Source: Halomonas alimentaria
GTDB lineage: Bacteria > Pseudomonadota > Gammaproteobacteria > Pseudomonadales > Halomonadaceae
Direction of reading: 5' to 3'
NCBI RefSeq assembly: GCF_009902005.1
Contig: NZ_WUTT01000001.1
Location: forward strand, 2,862,805 to 2,926,804
DNA length: 64,000 bases
The notes below the pieces were generated by a model that saw only the letters and a list, made by a program, of their open reading frames with translations, ran no database searches and was not told the DNA's origin. A program made the position numbers and the translations under genes. Shown piece by piece: positions 43,763 to 53,394 of this stretch. Numbering within the stretch: position 1 is the stretch's first letter; each line of letters begins with the position of its first letter.

Positions 43763-46700
43763 GTGAGGACGGCAACAGCGGGAAGTGCCAGGCAGGGCAG
43801 AGGATATGCAGCGGTCTGCTGGCGGCTGCGATGGGTTCTGCTGGGGTGGATACTGCTGGCCATGGCGTGGCCGGCCCTGGCCCAGCAGGAGCCACTGCCC
43901 GAACGTGTCGCCGTGGAGGAGCGCCTGACCGCTCTGGAGGAGGGCGCCGGCGAGACTGGCCCCTCCGATGCTGAGCAGGCCACCATCGAGCTTCTCGACG
44001 CGACACTCGCCGACCTCGATGCCCTGGCTGAGCTCGAGCAGCGTCGTGAGGCTCTCGAGAACCGTGTGGAGCAGGCCCCCCAGGAGCTGCTGCGCCTGGA
44101 GCGCGAACTGGAGAGCGAGGAGGCGGCGGCCACCCGTGTCTCCGCCGCTGAACTGGATGAACTGAGCCTGGACGAACTGGAGACCCGCCAGCAGGAAGCG
44201 GTGGTGGAACTGCAGCGCCTCCAGGATCGCCTCGCCGAGGTCAATGCGCAGCTGCTTACCGCCCAGACCCTGCCGGAACGCGCCCAGAAGTCTATCGCCG
44301 ACGCCATGCAACGGGTGGAACAGGCGCGACGCGACCTCGACGAACTGGATGTCAACGATGTCGCCGCGGACGATCCCAGGCGCTGGCAGCGCCAGGTGGC
44401 CCGGGCCCTGGCCGAGGCGCGGCTGCTCTATCACCAGCGCGAGCTGGGTACCAATACCCGCATGCGCGAGCTGGACCAGCGACGCCAGGAGCTGTTGACG
44501 CGGCAGCAGGCGCGTCAGGAGGCGGAGCTTGCGCTGCTGCAGAATGTCATCGAACGCAAGCGGAGACTGGCCTCCGAACAGGCTATCGCCGATGCGGTCC
44601 GGGATGATCCGCTGCTGGAGGAGGGGCATCCGGTGCTGGTGAGTGCCCAGCAGGTCAACCGCACCCTCAGACAGGAACTGCTGCGTGCCAACGATCGCAG
44701 TAACGTCCTGGTGCGCGAGAGTCTCATGGTACGCAGCAAGCTCGATCAGGTGCGCCAGCTGGAGCGCAGCCTCAACGAGCAGATCGAGGCGATTCGCGGT
44801 TCGACCCTGCTGGCGCGCATCCTGCGGGAGCAGCGCCGTGCGCTGCCCCAGGTGGAGTCGCAGCGCGACCTGCAGGACGAGATCGCCGATCTGCGGTTGC
44901 GCCAGTTCGACCTGGCGCGCCAGCGCGACCAGTTGCGCGAGGGGGAGCGCATGGCCAACCAGCGCCTGGCGGAGGCGGGAGTGGAGAGCAACGCGGAGCT
45001 GGTCGACTCTCTGCAGCGCCTCTATCAGTCCCGTCGCGAACTGGTCGACCGGCTAGAGCAGACCTATGGCAGCCTGCTCAGCTCGGCCATCGAGCTGCAG
45101 CTAAACCAACAGCAGTTGCTGGAGACCTCTCGCGGGCTGCGTAGCACCATCGATGAGCAACTGTTCTGGGTCGCCAATACGCGCCCGCTGGGTCTGGCTT
45201 GGGTTCGCCAGCTTCCCGACAACCTCGCTCTGGAGTGGCGTGAAGGGGAGTGGCGCCAGGTGCTGCCCACCACCTGGAACCTGCCGTCGGCGGGGGCCCT
45301 GGCGGGATTGCCGCTGTTGCTGCTGGCGACCTTTTTGCTGTGGAGACGTCGGCGCCTCCAGACGCGTCTCGCCCGTCTGCATGAGCAGATAGGGCGCCTG
45401 CGCAGCGATAGCCAGCTGCATACACCGCTGGCGATACTCCTCAATGCGCTGCTGGCGGCACCGGGCCCGCTGCTGCTGGCGGCGGCCAGCCTGGCACTGC
45501 TCGCTGGCGGCGATGCCATCGCCGATGCGCTGGGCATGGCCGGGGTGCAGCTCTCCCTGGCGTGGGGCGTGGTGGCATGGTCGCGCCGCCTGCTGGCGAC
45601 AGATGGCGTGACCACCCAGCACTTCCATTGGCCGGAGGACTATGTGGCGCGCCTGCGTCGGCTGCTGGGCTGGCTGGGACTTGCCCTGATACCGGTGCTC
45701 GGCATCGCGATCCTGGCCCGGGAATCCGAGTTCGGGCTGAGCCAGCGTCCGTTGGCGCTGAGCCTGCTGCTGCTCGGCTTGCTGGCCATGAGTGTGTTGC
45801 TGGCCAGGCTGATCCTCTCCCATGTGCCGTTCTTCGGGGTCAAGCTGTTTCGTCTGGCGCTGGGCCTGACGATGGCGTGTGTGCCACTGGTGCTGGTCGG
45901 GCTGATTGTCAGCGGGTTCGAGTATACCGCCCTGAGCCTGGTCGGCCGCTTTGTGATCACGCTCTACCTGCTGGGGCTTTGGATCCTGGTGGAGGCATCG
46001 GTGGTGCGGGGCCTGGCCGTGGCAGCGCGGCGGCTGGCGTTCCGGCGTGCCCTGGCAAGGCGCCGCGCCGAAGGCAAGGAGGGCGCCGACGGTGGGCCGG
46101 AGGTCGTCGAGGAGCCTCCGCTGGACATGGAGCAGATCAACCAGCAGTCGCTGCGTCTCTCCAAGCTGATCCTGCTGATCGGCTTCGTGCTGCTTTTCTA
46201 TCTGGTATGGGCAGACCTGCTCACCGTGCTGGGCTATCTGGAGGAGGTGGCGCTCTGGGGGGGCGAGGGAGATGACCTGGTTACCGATGCCCTGTCGGTG
46301 GCCGACCTGTTCATGGCACTGCTGATCATCGCCCTGACCCTGATGCTGGCGCGCAATCTGCCGGGCCTGCTGGAGGTCAGTGTGCTGTCCCGCCTGGAGT
46401 TGAAGCAGGGCAGCGCCTACGCCATCACCTCGCTGCTCTCCTACACCATCGTCGGCACCGGCCTGGTGGCGTCGCTGGGCACCCTGGGGGTCTCCTGGGA
46501 CAAGTTGCAGTGGCTGGTGGCGGCGCTGGGTGTCGGCCTTGGCTTCGGCCTGCAGGAGATCTTCGCCAACTTCGTCTCGGGGCTGATCATCCTCTTCGAG
46601 CGACCGGTGCGTATCGGCGACACCGTGACCCTGGGCAACCTTACCGGCACGGTGAGCCGCATCCGCATCCGCGCCACCACGGTGACCGACTTCGACCGCA

Positions 46701-47209
46701 AGGAGATCATCATCCCCAACAAGACCTTCGTCACCGACCAGCTGATCAACTGGTCGCTGTCGGACACCGTCACCCGGGTGGTGCTGACCTATGGCGTGGC
46801 CTACGGCTCGGATCATCGCCTGGTACACCGCCTCCTGCGCCAGGCCGCCGACGAGAATGCCCGGGTACTGGCGGACCCCGAGCCCCAGGTGTTCTTCATG
46901 AACTACGGTGACAGTACCCTCGATTTCGAGTTGCGCATCTTCGTCAACAGCCTCGGCGATCGGCTCTTCGCCACCGACGAGATCAACTGCCGGGTCGGCG
47001 AGCTGTTTGCCGATCATGGTATCGAGATCGCCTTCAACCAGCTCGATGTCCGGCTGCATCGCGCCAGCGACGGGCTGGAGCGCCGGGTGGAGAGGCGCAG
47101 CGCCGAAGCGCTGGTGGAGCCCCATCCAGCGCCGGGTGCCCAGGGAGATCCGGGGGATATCGAGACCGGGGATGCCGATGGCGGAGAGGCGGGAGGCGAC
47201 GGGCGCTGA
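43763..47209 (+). CDS. Large mechanosensitive channel (MscK/MscM type)
   Basis: A 1148-aa inner-membrane channel protecting against hypo-osmotic shock. Signal peptide (VLLGWILLAMAWPALAQ), a ~430-residue periplasmic coiled-coil region rich in Glu/Arg/Leu, about eleven helices from residue ~510, then the conserved MscS core with pore helix GVGLGFGLQEIFANFVSGLIILFERPVRIGD and beta domain TGTVSRIRIRATTVTDFDRKEIIIPNK. This matches E. coli KefA (MscK) and YjeP (MscM); which of the two cannot be settled here. GTG 43763 with GGGAGAGG upstream puts the signal peptide at the right place. It fits a halotolerant lifestyle. Confidence 0.9.
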   Translation: MRTATAGSARQGRGYAAVCWRLRWVLLGWILLAMAWPALAQQEPLPERVAVEERLTALEEGAGETGPSDAEQATIELLDATLADLDALAELEQRREALENRVEQAPQELLRLERELESEEAAATRVSAAELDELSLDELETRQQEAVVELQRLQDRLAEVNAQLLTAQTLPERAQKSIADAMQRVEQARRDLDELDVNDVAADDPRRWQRQVARALAEARLLYHQRELGTNTRMRELDQRRQELLTRQQARQEAELALLQNVIERKRRLASEQAIADAVRDDPLLEEGHPVLVSAQQVNRTLRQELLRANDRSNVLVRESLMVRSKLDQVRQLERSLNEQIEAIRGSTLLARILREQRRALPQVESQRDLQDEIADLRLRQFDLARQRDQLREGERMANQRLAEAGVESNAELVDSLQRLYQSRRELVDRLEQTYGSLLSSAIELQLNQQQLLETSRGLRSTIDEQLFWVANTRPLGLAWVRQLPDNLALEWREGEWRQVLPTTWNLPSAGALAGLPLLLLATFLLWRRRRLQTRLARLHEQIGRLRSDSQLHTPLAILLNALLAAPGPLLLAAASLALLAGGDAIADALGMAGVQLSLAWGVVAWSRRLLATDGVTTQHFHWPEDYVARLRRLLGWLGLALIPVLGIAILARESEFGLSQRPLALSLLLLGLLAMSVLLARLILSHVPFFGVKLFRLALGLTMACVPLVLVGLIVSGFEYTALSLVGRFVITLYLLGLWILVEASVVRGLAVAARRLAFRRALARRRAEGKEGADGGPEVVEEPPLDMEQINQQSLRLSKLILLIGFVLLFYLVWADLLTVLGYLEEVALWGGEGDDLVTDALSVADLFMALLIIALTLMLARNLPGLLEVSVLSRLELKQGSAYAITSLLSYTIVGTGLVASLGTLGVSWDKLQWLVAALGVGLGFGLQEIFANFVSGLIILFERPVRIGDTVTLGNLTGTVSRIRIRATTVTDFDRKEIIIPNKTFVTDQLINWSLSDTVTRVVLTYGVAYGSDHRLVHRLLRQAADENARVLADPEPQVFFMNYGDSTLDFELRIFVNSLGDRLFATDEINCRVGELFADHGIEIAFNQLDVRLHRASDGLERRVERRSAEALVEPHPAPGAQGDPGDIETGDADGGEAGGDGR

Positions 47210-47226
47210 ACAGGCGCCCCTGGGGG

Positions 47227-47991
47227 TCAGCGCCGCACGGCGTGGAGCAGGAACTCGCGGTTGCCGTCGCCACCCAGCAGCGGGCTCTCCTGCCAGTGGC
47301 GGACCTCCAGGCCCACTTCAGCACAGCAGTCGCGGATGCGCGCCTCCACTTCGGCGTAGCGGCCAGCATCGGTGACCAGTCCTCGGGCGTTGACCCCACC
47401 GGGGCCCACCTCGAACTGGGGCTTGACCAGGCTGGCCAGCTGGCCACCTGCGGGTAGCAGTGCGGCCAGCTGGGGCAGGATCAGCATCTGGGAGATGAAG
47501 GAGACGTCCATCACCGCCAGCTCCGGTCCGGTGGCGCCCTGCGCCGCGAAGGCCGTCTCGAGGCGGGTATCGTCGGCCATGGCCCGGGCGTTGAGCCCCT
47601 CCAGGCAGGTCACCCGGGGATCTGCGCGCAGCTCGGGGTCGAGCTGGTCATGGCCCACCTCCACGCCGACCACATGGCGGGCACCGAAGCGCAAGGCGCA
47701 ATCGGTGAAGCCGCCGGTGGACTGGCCCACGTCGAGTACCAGCCGGTCCATCAGCTCAAGGCCTAGCGTCTCGATCAGCGCCTCGAGCTTGAGTCCCGCC
47801 CGGGAGACGTAGCGCTCCTCGGGGTCCTCTTCGACAATCAGCCGGGTATCGTCGGGGAGCTTCTCTCCGGGCTTGGTCAGAACCCGGCCGCCTTCGGCCA
47901 GGGCAACTCGCCCATGACGAATCAGCCGCTGGGCGCGGGTGCGGGAGCGGGCCAGCCCCTGTTGCAGCAGGAGCTGGTCTAGCCTGGGCAT
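47227..47991 (-). CDS. tlyA: TlyA-family rRNA methyltransferase
   Basis: A 254-aa protein with an N-terminal S4 RNA-binding domain (MPRLDQLLLQQGLARSRTRAQRLIRHGRVAL) and an FtsJ-type SAM methyltransferase domain: VLDVGQSTGGFTDCALRFGARHVVGVEVG is motif I, VMDVSFISQMLILP the catalytic Asp region, and LVKPQFEVG holds the catalytic Lys. TlyA proteins 2'-O-methylate cytidines in 16S and/or 23S rRNA. It converges on the mechanosensitive channel gene with a 17-bp gap and lies downstream of the ATP-grasp pair. Confidence 0.9.
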   Translation of the reverse strand: MPRLDQLLLQQGLARSRTRAQRLIRHGRVALAEGGRVLTKPGEKLPDDTRLIVEEDPEERYVSRAGLKLEALIETLGLELMDRLVLDVGQSTGGFTDCALRFGARHVVGVEVGHDQLDPELRADPRVTCLEGLNARAMADDTRLETAFAAQGATGPELAVMDVSFISQMLILPQLAALLPAGGQLASLVKPQFEVGPGGVNARGLVTDAGRYAEVEARIRDCCAEVGLEVRHWQESPLLGGDGNREFLLHAVRR

Positions 47992-48010
47992 GTGACGTAA
48001 GCCTCCAGGA

Positions 48011-50050
48011 TCAGGGGCCCTCGTCGGCCTGCAGGTCGGTAGGAGGGATGCGGTCTGCGCCCCAGCTGCGGTGGATATGGCCGATCACCCGATCGAGCTC
48101 CTCCTGGGTGATCTGGGCCAGTTCGCCGCGCTCCAGGGGATCGTAGTGGAAGATGTAGAGTCGCGAAGCGAACTGCTCGAATGGCAGCGACGCCTCTCCT
48201 GCTCGCTCGCCGTGGCCGGCGGTGCTGACCTTGATGCCATCACCCCAGTCCTGGCCGCTGTCGTTGTTGGGGTTGAAGAAGTAGACCCGCATCACGTCGG
48301 AGGGATCGAGGTTGACTCGGAGCACGGTGATGGCGTGCCAGCCGATGAAGCGTGCCGCGCTGTCGGTGACCGCGATGCCCGCGGGCTGGGGATGGATCAG
48401 CGGCTGGTTGCCGTTGTAGTAGGGGTGGTAGCTGGCATAGAAGTGGCGCAGGAAGGTATCCAGCTCATGCAGCTGGCCGCTGGCCACGTCGACGTTGATG
48501 CGAAAGCCTCGCCCGGACCACCAGCCGTGGAACTCGGGATTGACCCAGCGGTGCGGGTCGCCTTCGCGGCCGATGCAGCGTCGCCCCATCTCGGCGTAGA
48601 TACGGTCGAGGTGGGGTACCACGATCAGCGACACCGGGTCGAGGTCCATGGGCAGACTCTGGGCCACCCCCGAGAGGCTGGCCATGGAGGAGATCGGCTG
48701 GCCCTCGAAGTGCATGATGATCTCGTCGTCACGCGCCGCCCAGGCCACCATCTGCAGCAGGTAGTCCGGGTCGTTGTAGGCCCACATGGAGAGCGCCCGG
48801 GCCGACTGGCAGGTGGGGTTGTTGCCCTGGCCCACACCCAGTGGCTGGCCGAGCATGCACAGCACCCCTTCGAGCAGCCTGGCTCGCGGCGAGATCGCCT
48901 CGCCGAAGGCCAGGTTGAGCCGTGACTGTGACCATTCGGAGAGCGTCAGGCTCAACTGGCGCCACATGGCCGGGGCCACCGGGGGCTGGTAGAGGATGCC
49001 GCGTTCGAGGGTCAGGGCCAGGCCGTAGGCGGCCTGGGGAGTGGCCGGGTGCACGCCGCCGCGGATCAGCGCCGAGACCAGCTCGCGATAGCACAGCAGG
49101 CAGTCGCGGCCGGTGGCGGAGAGGCCCAGTGCCTCGGCCAGCAGGTGGTCACCGTGATCCAGCAGGTGGCGCAGCAGCACGCTGTGATAGGGCGATACCA
49201 GGCCGGTATCATGCATCGCCCGGGCGAAACCGGTGGCCTCGCCCTGCAGGGCGGCGGTGTCCATGCTGGCGAGCCGCTCGCGGTAGACCTCGATGCCCGG
49301 ATCCTCGCGGCAGGCCCAGGTAGGGCCGAACAGCGAACTGACCAGGCGGTCGGCGCCCTGGCCGCTGGCGCCGAGATCGATATCCGGGTTGGTCTGGCAC
49401 AGCGCGATCTGGGTGATCATCTGCTTGACCGGCTCCACCTGGATGGGCCGCTGCTGCAGGATGCGCCAGATCTCCTCGATCAGGCTGTCGACGATATGTT
49501 CGTAGCCGATGCGTTCGGCCAGGTGACGGAACAGATGGCGGGGGATATTGGCCAGGCGCCCCTGGGTCTCCCGTTCGGCCTCGCTGGGCGCGCCGAACAG
49601 CAGCCACAGGTTGATGGCCATCACCTGGGTCAGATAGTGGTGTGCCTGCTCGGCGGAGATCATGGGGTGAAGGTACTCCCCCTTGGCCACCGCCAGCAGG
49701 CGTAGCTCGCTCAGCGCCTCGATGACCACCGTGTTGGGGTCGGCGCTCTTCAGTGCGTGGGTGGTCAACGTGGGCAGCAGGTACTGGGGGGTCTCCCAGT
49801 CGGAGCCGGCGAAGATGCCGGCCTGCTCGAGGGTCTGGGCGCGGGCCTCGATGGCCGCGGCACCCCCTTCCTGAAGGAGCACCCGGCGGGCCGTATCCAG
49901 CACCCGCGGCAGTTTACCGGGCTTGGCGAAGTCGCGCGCGCCATCGAGCAGGGCGGTCGCTTCGTCGAGCTTTTCCAGCAGGCCGCGCAGCTTGGCATCG
50001 TCGGGTGGCGACTCACCGCCACCCGGATGTTTCTCATCTTGCGTCGTCAC
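48011..50050 (-). CDS. Unrecognised 679-aa protein with papain-like Cys/His/Asn pattern
   Basis: I do not recognise this family. The first ~390 residues look all-helical with no signal peptide. A conserved-looking block from ~400 holds NNPTCQSARALSMWA (Cys414 at a helix start), a middle domain, then GWHAITVLRV (His572) and VYFFNPNNDSGQDWG (Asn593 and nearby Asn/Asp). The order Cys-at-helix, His-in-strand, Asn/Asp-in-next-strand is that of papain-like thiol peptidases, transglutaminases and amidases. GTG 50050 is preferred because AAGGA lies 6 nt before it; ATG 50077 (688 aa) has no such site. It follows an ATP-grasp gene at ~65 bp on the same strand, suggesting the two act together on an amide bond. 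Function is inferred only. Confidence 0.55.
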   Translation of the reverse strand: MTTQDEKHPGGGESPPDDAKLRGLLEKLDEATALLDGARDFAKPGKLPRVLDTARRVLLQEGGAAAIEARAQTLEQAGIFAGSDWETPQYLLPTLTTHALKSADPNTVVIEALSELRLLAVAKGEYLHPMISAEQAHHYLTQVMAINLWLLFGAPSEAERETQGRLANIPRHLFRHLAERIGYEHIVDSLIEEIWRILQQRPIQVEPVKQMITQIALCQTNPDIDLGASGQGADRLVSSLFGPTWACREDPGIEVYRERLASMDTAALQGEATGFARAMHDTGLVSPYHSVLLRHLLDHGDHLLAEALGLSATGRDCLLCYRELVSALIRGGVHPATPQAAYGLALTLERGILYQPPVAPAMWRQLSLTLSEWSQSRLNLAFGEAISPRARLLEGVLCMLGQPLGVGQGNNPTCQSARALSMWAYNDPDYLLQMVAWAARDDEIIMHFEGQPISSMASLSGVAQSLPMDLDPVSLIVVPHLDRIYAEMGRRCIGREGDPHRWVNPEFHGWWSGRGFRINVDVASGQLHELDTFLRHFYASYHPYYNGNQPLIHPQPAGIAVTDSAARFIGWHAITVLRVNLDPSDVMRVYFFNPNNDSGQDWGDGIKVSTAGHGERAGEASLPFEQFASRLYIFHYDPLERGELAQITQEELDRVIGHIHRSWGADRIPPTDLQADEGP

Positions 50051-50115
50051 GCTGAATCCTTGTCGTCCGGCTGTCATGTCTTACATGACGCCTAGGTCAC
50101 GCGAAGAAATCAAGC

Positions 50116-51339
50116 TCAGACATAGAAATCAAGATCTTCCATATGCTTGAGCAGTTCCTTCATGCGCGCCGCCTCGTCGCCCTTGAAGTAGATCAACCCC
50201 CAGTGGGTGCCGAAGGCCGTGCGCTTGGTGACGGTCTCCTCAATGGGCGCGGTGAGCTCGTGGGATTCGAAGTAGGGGTCGTCCTCGACCTCTTCGGGAA
50301 TCTCCAGCTTGCTGACCACGCGGCGGCGCGGATAGACCCCGAAGCAGCCGGCGTAGCCGTCGGCGTCCACCACTTCCTTGGGGAAGAAGGCCTTGACCTC
50401 CTCGGTGGTGGCCTTGGGGTCGAACACCAGCATGCTGGCCTGGTAGGCATTGAAGCCGTAGACCCGCTCGAGCAGCTCGAAGACCTTGAAGCCCGGCGGA
50501 CGATAGGCCACCTCGCCGAAGTACATCTCGCCGTCGTTGGTGACGAAGTACTCGGGGTGGATCAGGCCGAACTCGATATCGAAGGCCTTGATCAGCTTCT
50601 CGATCTGGGCCTTGATCTGCGGGCGGTACTTCTCGAGCTCCGGGGAGGCCGGGACGAACACCGAATAGCCCAGGGTCACGTACTCGGAGATGTTGAGGAA
50701 GACGATCTTGCCATCGTGGATCCACGCCTCGACCGCGAACTCCCAGCCGTCCAGATGCGACTCCATCAGCACCGGGAACTCCTCGTCCGGGATGGTATCG
50801 ACCTCGTCAGGAGTACGGATCACCCGGTGGCCCAGGCAGCCGGCCTTGTCGAAGGCCTTGAGGTGGATGGGGTCATTGGGGTCGCCATCGAGCTTGAGCA
50901 GGGTCTGGTTGACCCGCTTCAGGAAGCGGATGACGTCCTCCTTGTCGTGGGCCTCCTCGAAGATGCCCACGCGAATGCCGCCCAGCTGGGCGCGGCGCTT
51001 CATCAGCGCCTTGTCGCGCAGCAGCAGCGACTGGCCATAGAGGCGCGGGTTGTCGAGCAGCACCGAGTTGATGGCGCCGGCCCACTCCACGGTCTCCTCG
51101 AACATGGGGATGGCGACGTCCACGCCCATCTCCTTGAGCGTCTCGGCGATCTCCATGGAGCGGTCGTTCAAGCGTTCGAAGTTCCACGGCACGTAGGGGA
51201 TGTCATGCTTCTGGCAATACTCCTCTGCCCAGTCCGGCGCCACGACGACGTAGCGTCGGTCGAAGTTCTCGGCGGCTTCGACGGCGTTCAGGCTCCAGCC
51301 CAGCAGAGCGATATAGCCCTTGTTCGGATCCTTTTTCAT
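50116..51339 (-). CDS. ATP-grasp-family ligase, uncharacterised
   Basis: A 407-aa cytoplasmic protein with ATP-grasp architecture: an N-terminal Rossmann-like domain (GYIALLGWSLNAVEAAENFDRRYVVVAPDWAEEYC), a linker with the RDKALMKRRAQLGGIRV segment, and the ATP-binding core from ~150, including LMESHLDGWEFAVEAWIHDGKIVFLNISEY and FGLIHPEYFVTNDGEMYFGEVAYRPPG, the Glu/Asn-rich Mg-ATP site. Such enzymes join a carboxylate to an amine through an acyl-phosphate. The partners here are unknown. ATG 51339 has AGGAGG 7 nt upstream. It precedes the 679-aa thiol-hydrolase-like gene, with which it likely forms an operon. Confidence 0.7.
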   Translation of the reverse strand: MKKDPNKGYIALLGWSLNAVEAAENFDRRYVVVAPDWAEEYCQKHDIPYVPWNFERLNDRSMEIAETLKEMGVDVAIPMFEETVEWAGAINSVLLDNPRLYGQSLLLRDKALMKRRAQLGGIRVGIFEEAHDKEDVIRFLKRVNQTLLKLDGDPNDPIHLKAFDKAGCLGHRVIRTPDEVDTIPDEEFPVLMESHLDGWEFAVEAWIHDGKIVFLNISEYVTLGYSVFVPASPELEKYRPQIKAQIEKLIKAFDIEFGLIHPEYFVTNDGEMYFGEVAYRPPGFKVFELLERVYGFNAYQASMLVFDPKATTEEVKAFFPKEVVDADGYAGCFGVYPRRRVVSKLEIPEEVEDDPYFESHELTAPIEETVTKRTAFGTHWGLIYFKGDEAARMKELLKHMEDLDFYV

Positions 51340-51473
51340 GGGGCGCCTCCTGTGTTCGGCGATGAGCAAGCCTCCCTGACGTATCGTGCAGAGATAATGG
51401 CGTAAGGAAGGGTTGTCCTCACTCTACAGCACTCAGCGTTGGTCGACATCCCGGATTGTGTCGACGCGCCTCC

Positions 51474-51502
51474 TTGCTTGCCACCGGCGGCGCTGTTATA
51501 GT
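51474..51502 (+). promoter_or_regulatory. Candidate promoter of the 4.5S RNA gene
   Basis: TTGCTT (51474-51479), 17-bp spacer and TATAGT (51497-51502), ~75 bp before the mature RNA. A short 5' leader removed by processing would be needed. Confidence 0.4.
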
Positions 51503-51576
51503 GCCGCCGCACTCGGCAAGACGTTGATCGCAAACGTTACATCTGCCGGGTTGGCATCATCGAGATGTCATGCTGT

Positions 51577-51686
51577 GGTGGCCCCGTCGGTCCTCCCGCA
51601 ACGCTAGACCGCAAACCCCGCCAGGCCCGGAAGGGAGCAACGGTAGTGGTGGACGCGTGTGCCGGGATGTGGCTGTCGGGGCCGCC
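51577..51686 (+). ncRNA. ffs: Signal recognition particle 4.5S RNA
   Basis: Small-form bacterial SRP RNA of ~110 nt. The strongly conserved apical part, CAGGCCCGGAAGGGAGCA, includes the GGAA tetraloop and the asymmetric loop bound by Ffh. CUCCCGCAACGCU on the 5' side and GCGUGUGCCGGGAUGU on the 3' side match the E. coli molecule closely. The ends close with GGTGGCCCCG / CGGGGCCGCC. It works with Ffh and FtsY in co-translational membrane targeting. The exact mature ends are estimated from the terminal pairing. Confidence 0.92.
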
Positions 51687-51908
51687 TCCATTTTAAGCGC
51701 CGGCTCCCCATCGTTCGCCTTTATCCCCCCCTGGTCCGCTTTCACCTGCTGCTTCTTCGCGGCTGATGCCCTCTGTCCGTGACCCATGTCCCCTGCGCAT
51801 GAACGGGGCGCATTCCCGTGACTTGGTCCAGGCTGGATAACCCGCGCTTGTCTCAGCAAGGACAGGTATCGGTATTTCATAGTCACTGGATCACAGGGGG
51901 ACTCGCAA

Positions 51909-53369
51909 ATGCGCAAATGGCCACTGATCGCCGCCGCATGCGGTCTGGGCGCCTGGGGCTCAGCCACCGCCCAGCAAACGACGCCGGGGGAGGATGATCT
52001 GAAGAGGCTGGCGTCCTGTGAGGGCGGTGCCTTCACGACCCACGAGATCGCCGGCGCCGTTGCACGCTATGACGTCGTCGGCGCGGAAGCGGATCGCTGT
52101 CGGCTGCGCTTCACCTACCTTGAAAACCCCAACCCGCGGCTGGAGGGGAAGCCTCTCACCTTTCTCATCGACCCTTCGTCCGCGGACCTGGCGGCCGAAG
52201 TCCAGCAGCAACTGGGCGCTTGCCTCGAGGGGAGCGGTCGGGGTTGCCAGGGCGAGCTCTTTCGCGAACTGGGCGGCAGCGCGCGAAGGGCAGCGGCACG
52301 AGCTGTGACGGAAGGGGCGCTGCCATGCGGGGAGCCCGTGGCTTCCCAGGGATACCCTCTCTACCCCATGCCCCGTGAGGGAAAGTGGGGCTATGTCGAT
52401 CGCAGCGGCGACTGGGTCATCGAGCCCCAGTGGGACCAGGCGACGGACTTCTCGGAGGGGCGTGCCGCCGTGGGTGACTGGCGGCGCTGGGGCATCATCG
52501 ATCGTGCGGGGGAGCTGGTGTTGCCCCTGGAGTACGAGAGCCCCTCCTATTCCAATCTGGAAGGGCGGCGGGTCGTCTCCTCGCCTTTTGCGCCGTTCTC
52601 CGAGGGTTGCGCGGCCGCCGAAATCTTTACCCAGCAGGCCGAGTACCTGTTTGTCGATCGCGACGGTGCCCTCCATCGTCCTGTTCTGCCAGGTGGACAG
52701 GCGTTGGCAGGCCTGGGGAGCTTCTCGGAGGGGCTGGCCTGGTTCTCCTGGAGTGAGGATCTGGAGTGGCATTATGGATGGTTGGATCATCAAGGCCAGG
52801 TCGCCATTCCGGCGGAGTTCGCCGATGCCGGTGATTTCTCGCAGGGGCTCGCCCCAGCCGAGTCACGGCGGGGTGGTGCCGGCTTCATCAATCCCGACGG
52901 GCGGTTGACCCTGCCCCGCAAGTGGACGCTTGAGTCTGCCAGTGCCTTTTCCGAGGGTCTGGCACCGGTCTCCATCGAGCCCTTCCGCACGGTCTACATG
53001 GACGAGGAGGATTTCGTGATCATGCAGGCCCGAGATCCGCAAACCGGCCAGGAGGCGACGATCGAGATCGGCGGCGCCTTCCACAGCGGCCGCGCGCCGG
53101 TGCGGATGACGTTGGGAGAGGAGACGGTAATGGCCTATATCGATCAAGAGGGTGAGGTGGCCTTCGTGCCCGCGCGGTTGCCCGACCTGGTGCCTTGCCA
53201 TACCGGGCGCCTACCGGAGTTCCGTCATGGCCTGCTGCGTTTGCTGGTGGCGGAAGACGGGAAGCGCTGTGGCGAAGGCGCCTACGGCCTAGGCCTACCT
53301 CACTACGACGATGCCCATTACGTTTATTTGGACCCCCGGGGCGAGATCGTGCTGCGTCAGCAGGAATAG
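51909..53369 (+). CDS. Exported WG-repeat protein
   Basis: A 486-aa protein with a signal peptide of ~21 residues (...LGAWGSATAQ), an N-terminal domain with paired Cys, and at least four WG (KWGF) repeats from ~155: KWGYVDRSGDWVIEPQWDQATDFSEGRAAV, RWGIIDRAGELVLPLEYE, WHYGWLDHQGQVAIPAEFADAGDFSQGLAP, and AGFINPDGRLTLPRKWTLESASAFSEGLAPV. The repeats form a beta-propeller-like or solenoid structure of unknown function. A location outside the cytoplasm is implied. It has no clear operon partner; the next gene converges on it. Confidence 0.85.
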   Translation: MRKWPLIAAACGLGAWGSATAQQTTPGEDDLKRLASCEGGAFTTHEIAGAVARYDVVGAEADRCRLRFTYLENPNPRLEGKPLTFLIDPSSADLAAEVQQQLGACLEGSGRGCQGELFRELGGSARRAAARAVTEGALPCGEPVASQGYPLYPMPREGKWGYVDRSGDWVIEPQWDQATDFSEGRAAVGDWRRWGIIDRAGELVLPLEYESPSYSNLEGRRVVSSPFAPFSEGCAAAEIFTQQAEYLFVDRDGALHRPVLPGGQALAGLGSFSEGLAWFSWSEDLEWHYGWLDHQGQVAIPAEFADAGDFSQGLAPAESRRGGAGFINPDGRLTLPRKWTLESASAFSEGLAPVSIEPFRTVYMDEEDFVIMQARDPQTGQEATIEIGGAFHSGRAPVRMTLGEETVMAYIDQEGEVAFVPARLPDLVPCHTGRLPEFRHGLLRLLVAEDGKRCGEGAYGLGLPHYDDAHYVYLDPRGEIVLRQQE

Positions 53370-53394
53370 CGACTGACGATTGGCACTTGGGGGC

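Noticed and set aside
45101-47125. A 674-codon open frame opposite the mechanosensitive channel
   Set aside because: Gln/His-rich shadow frame with no motif; the sense strand encodes a full MscK/MscM-type protein.
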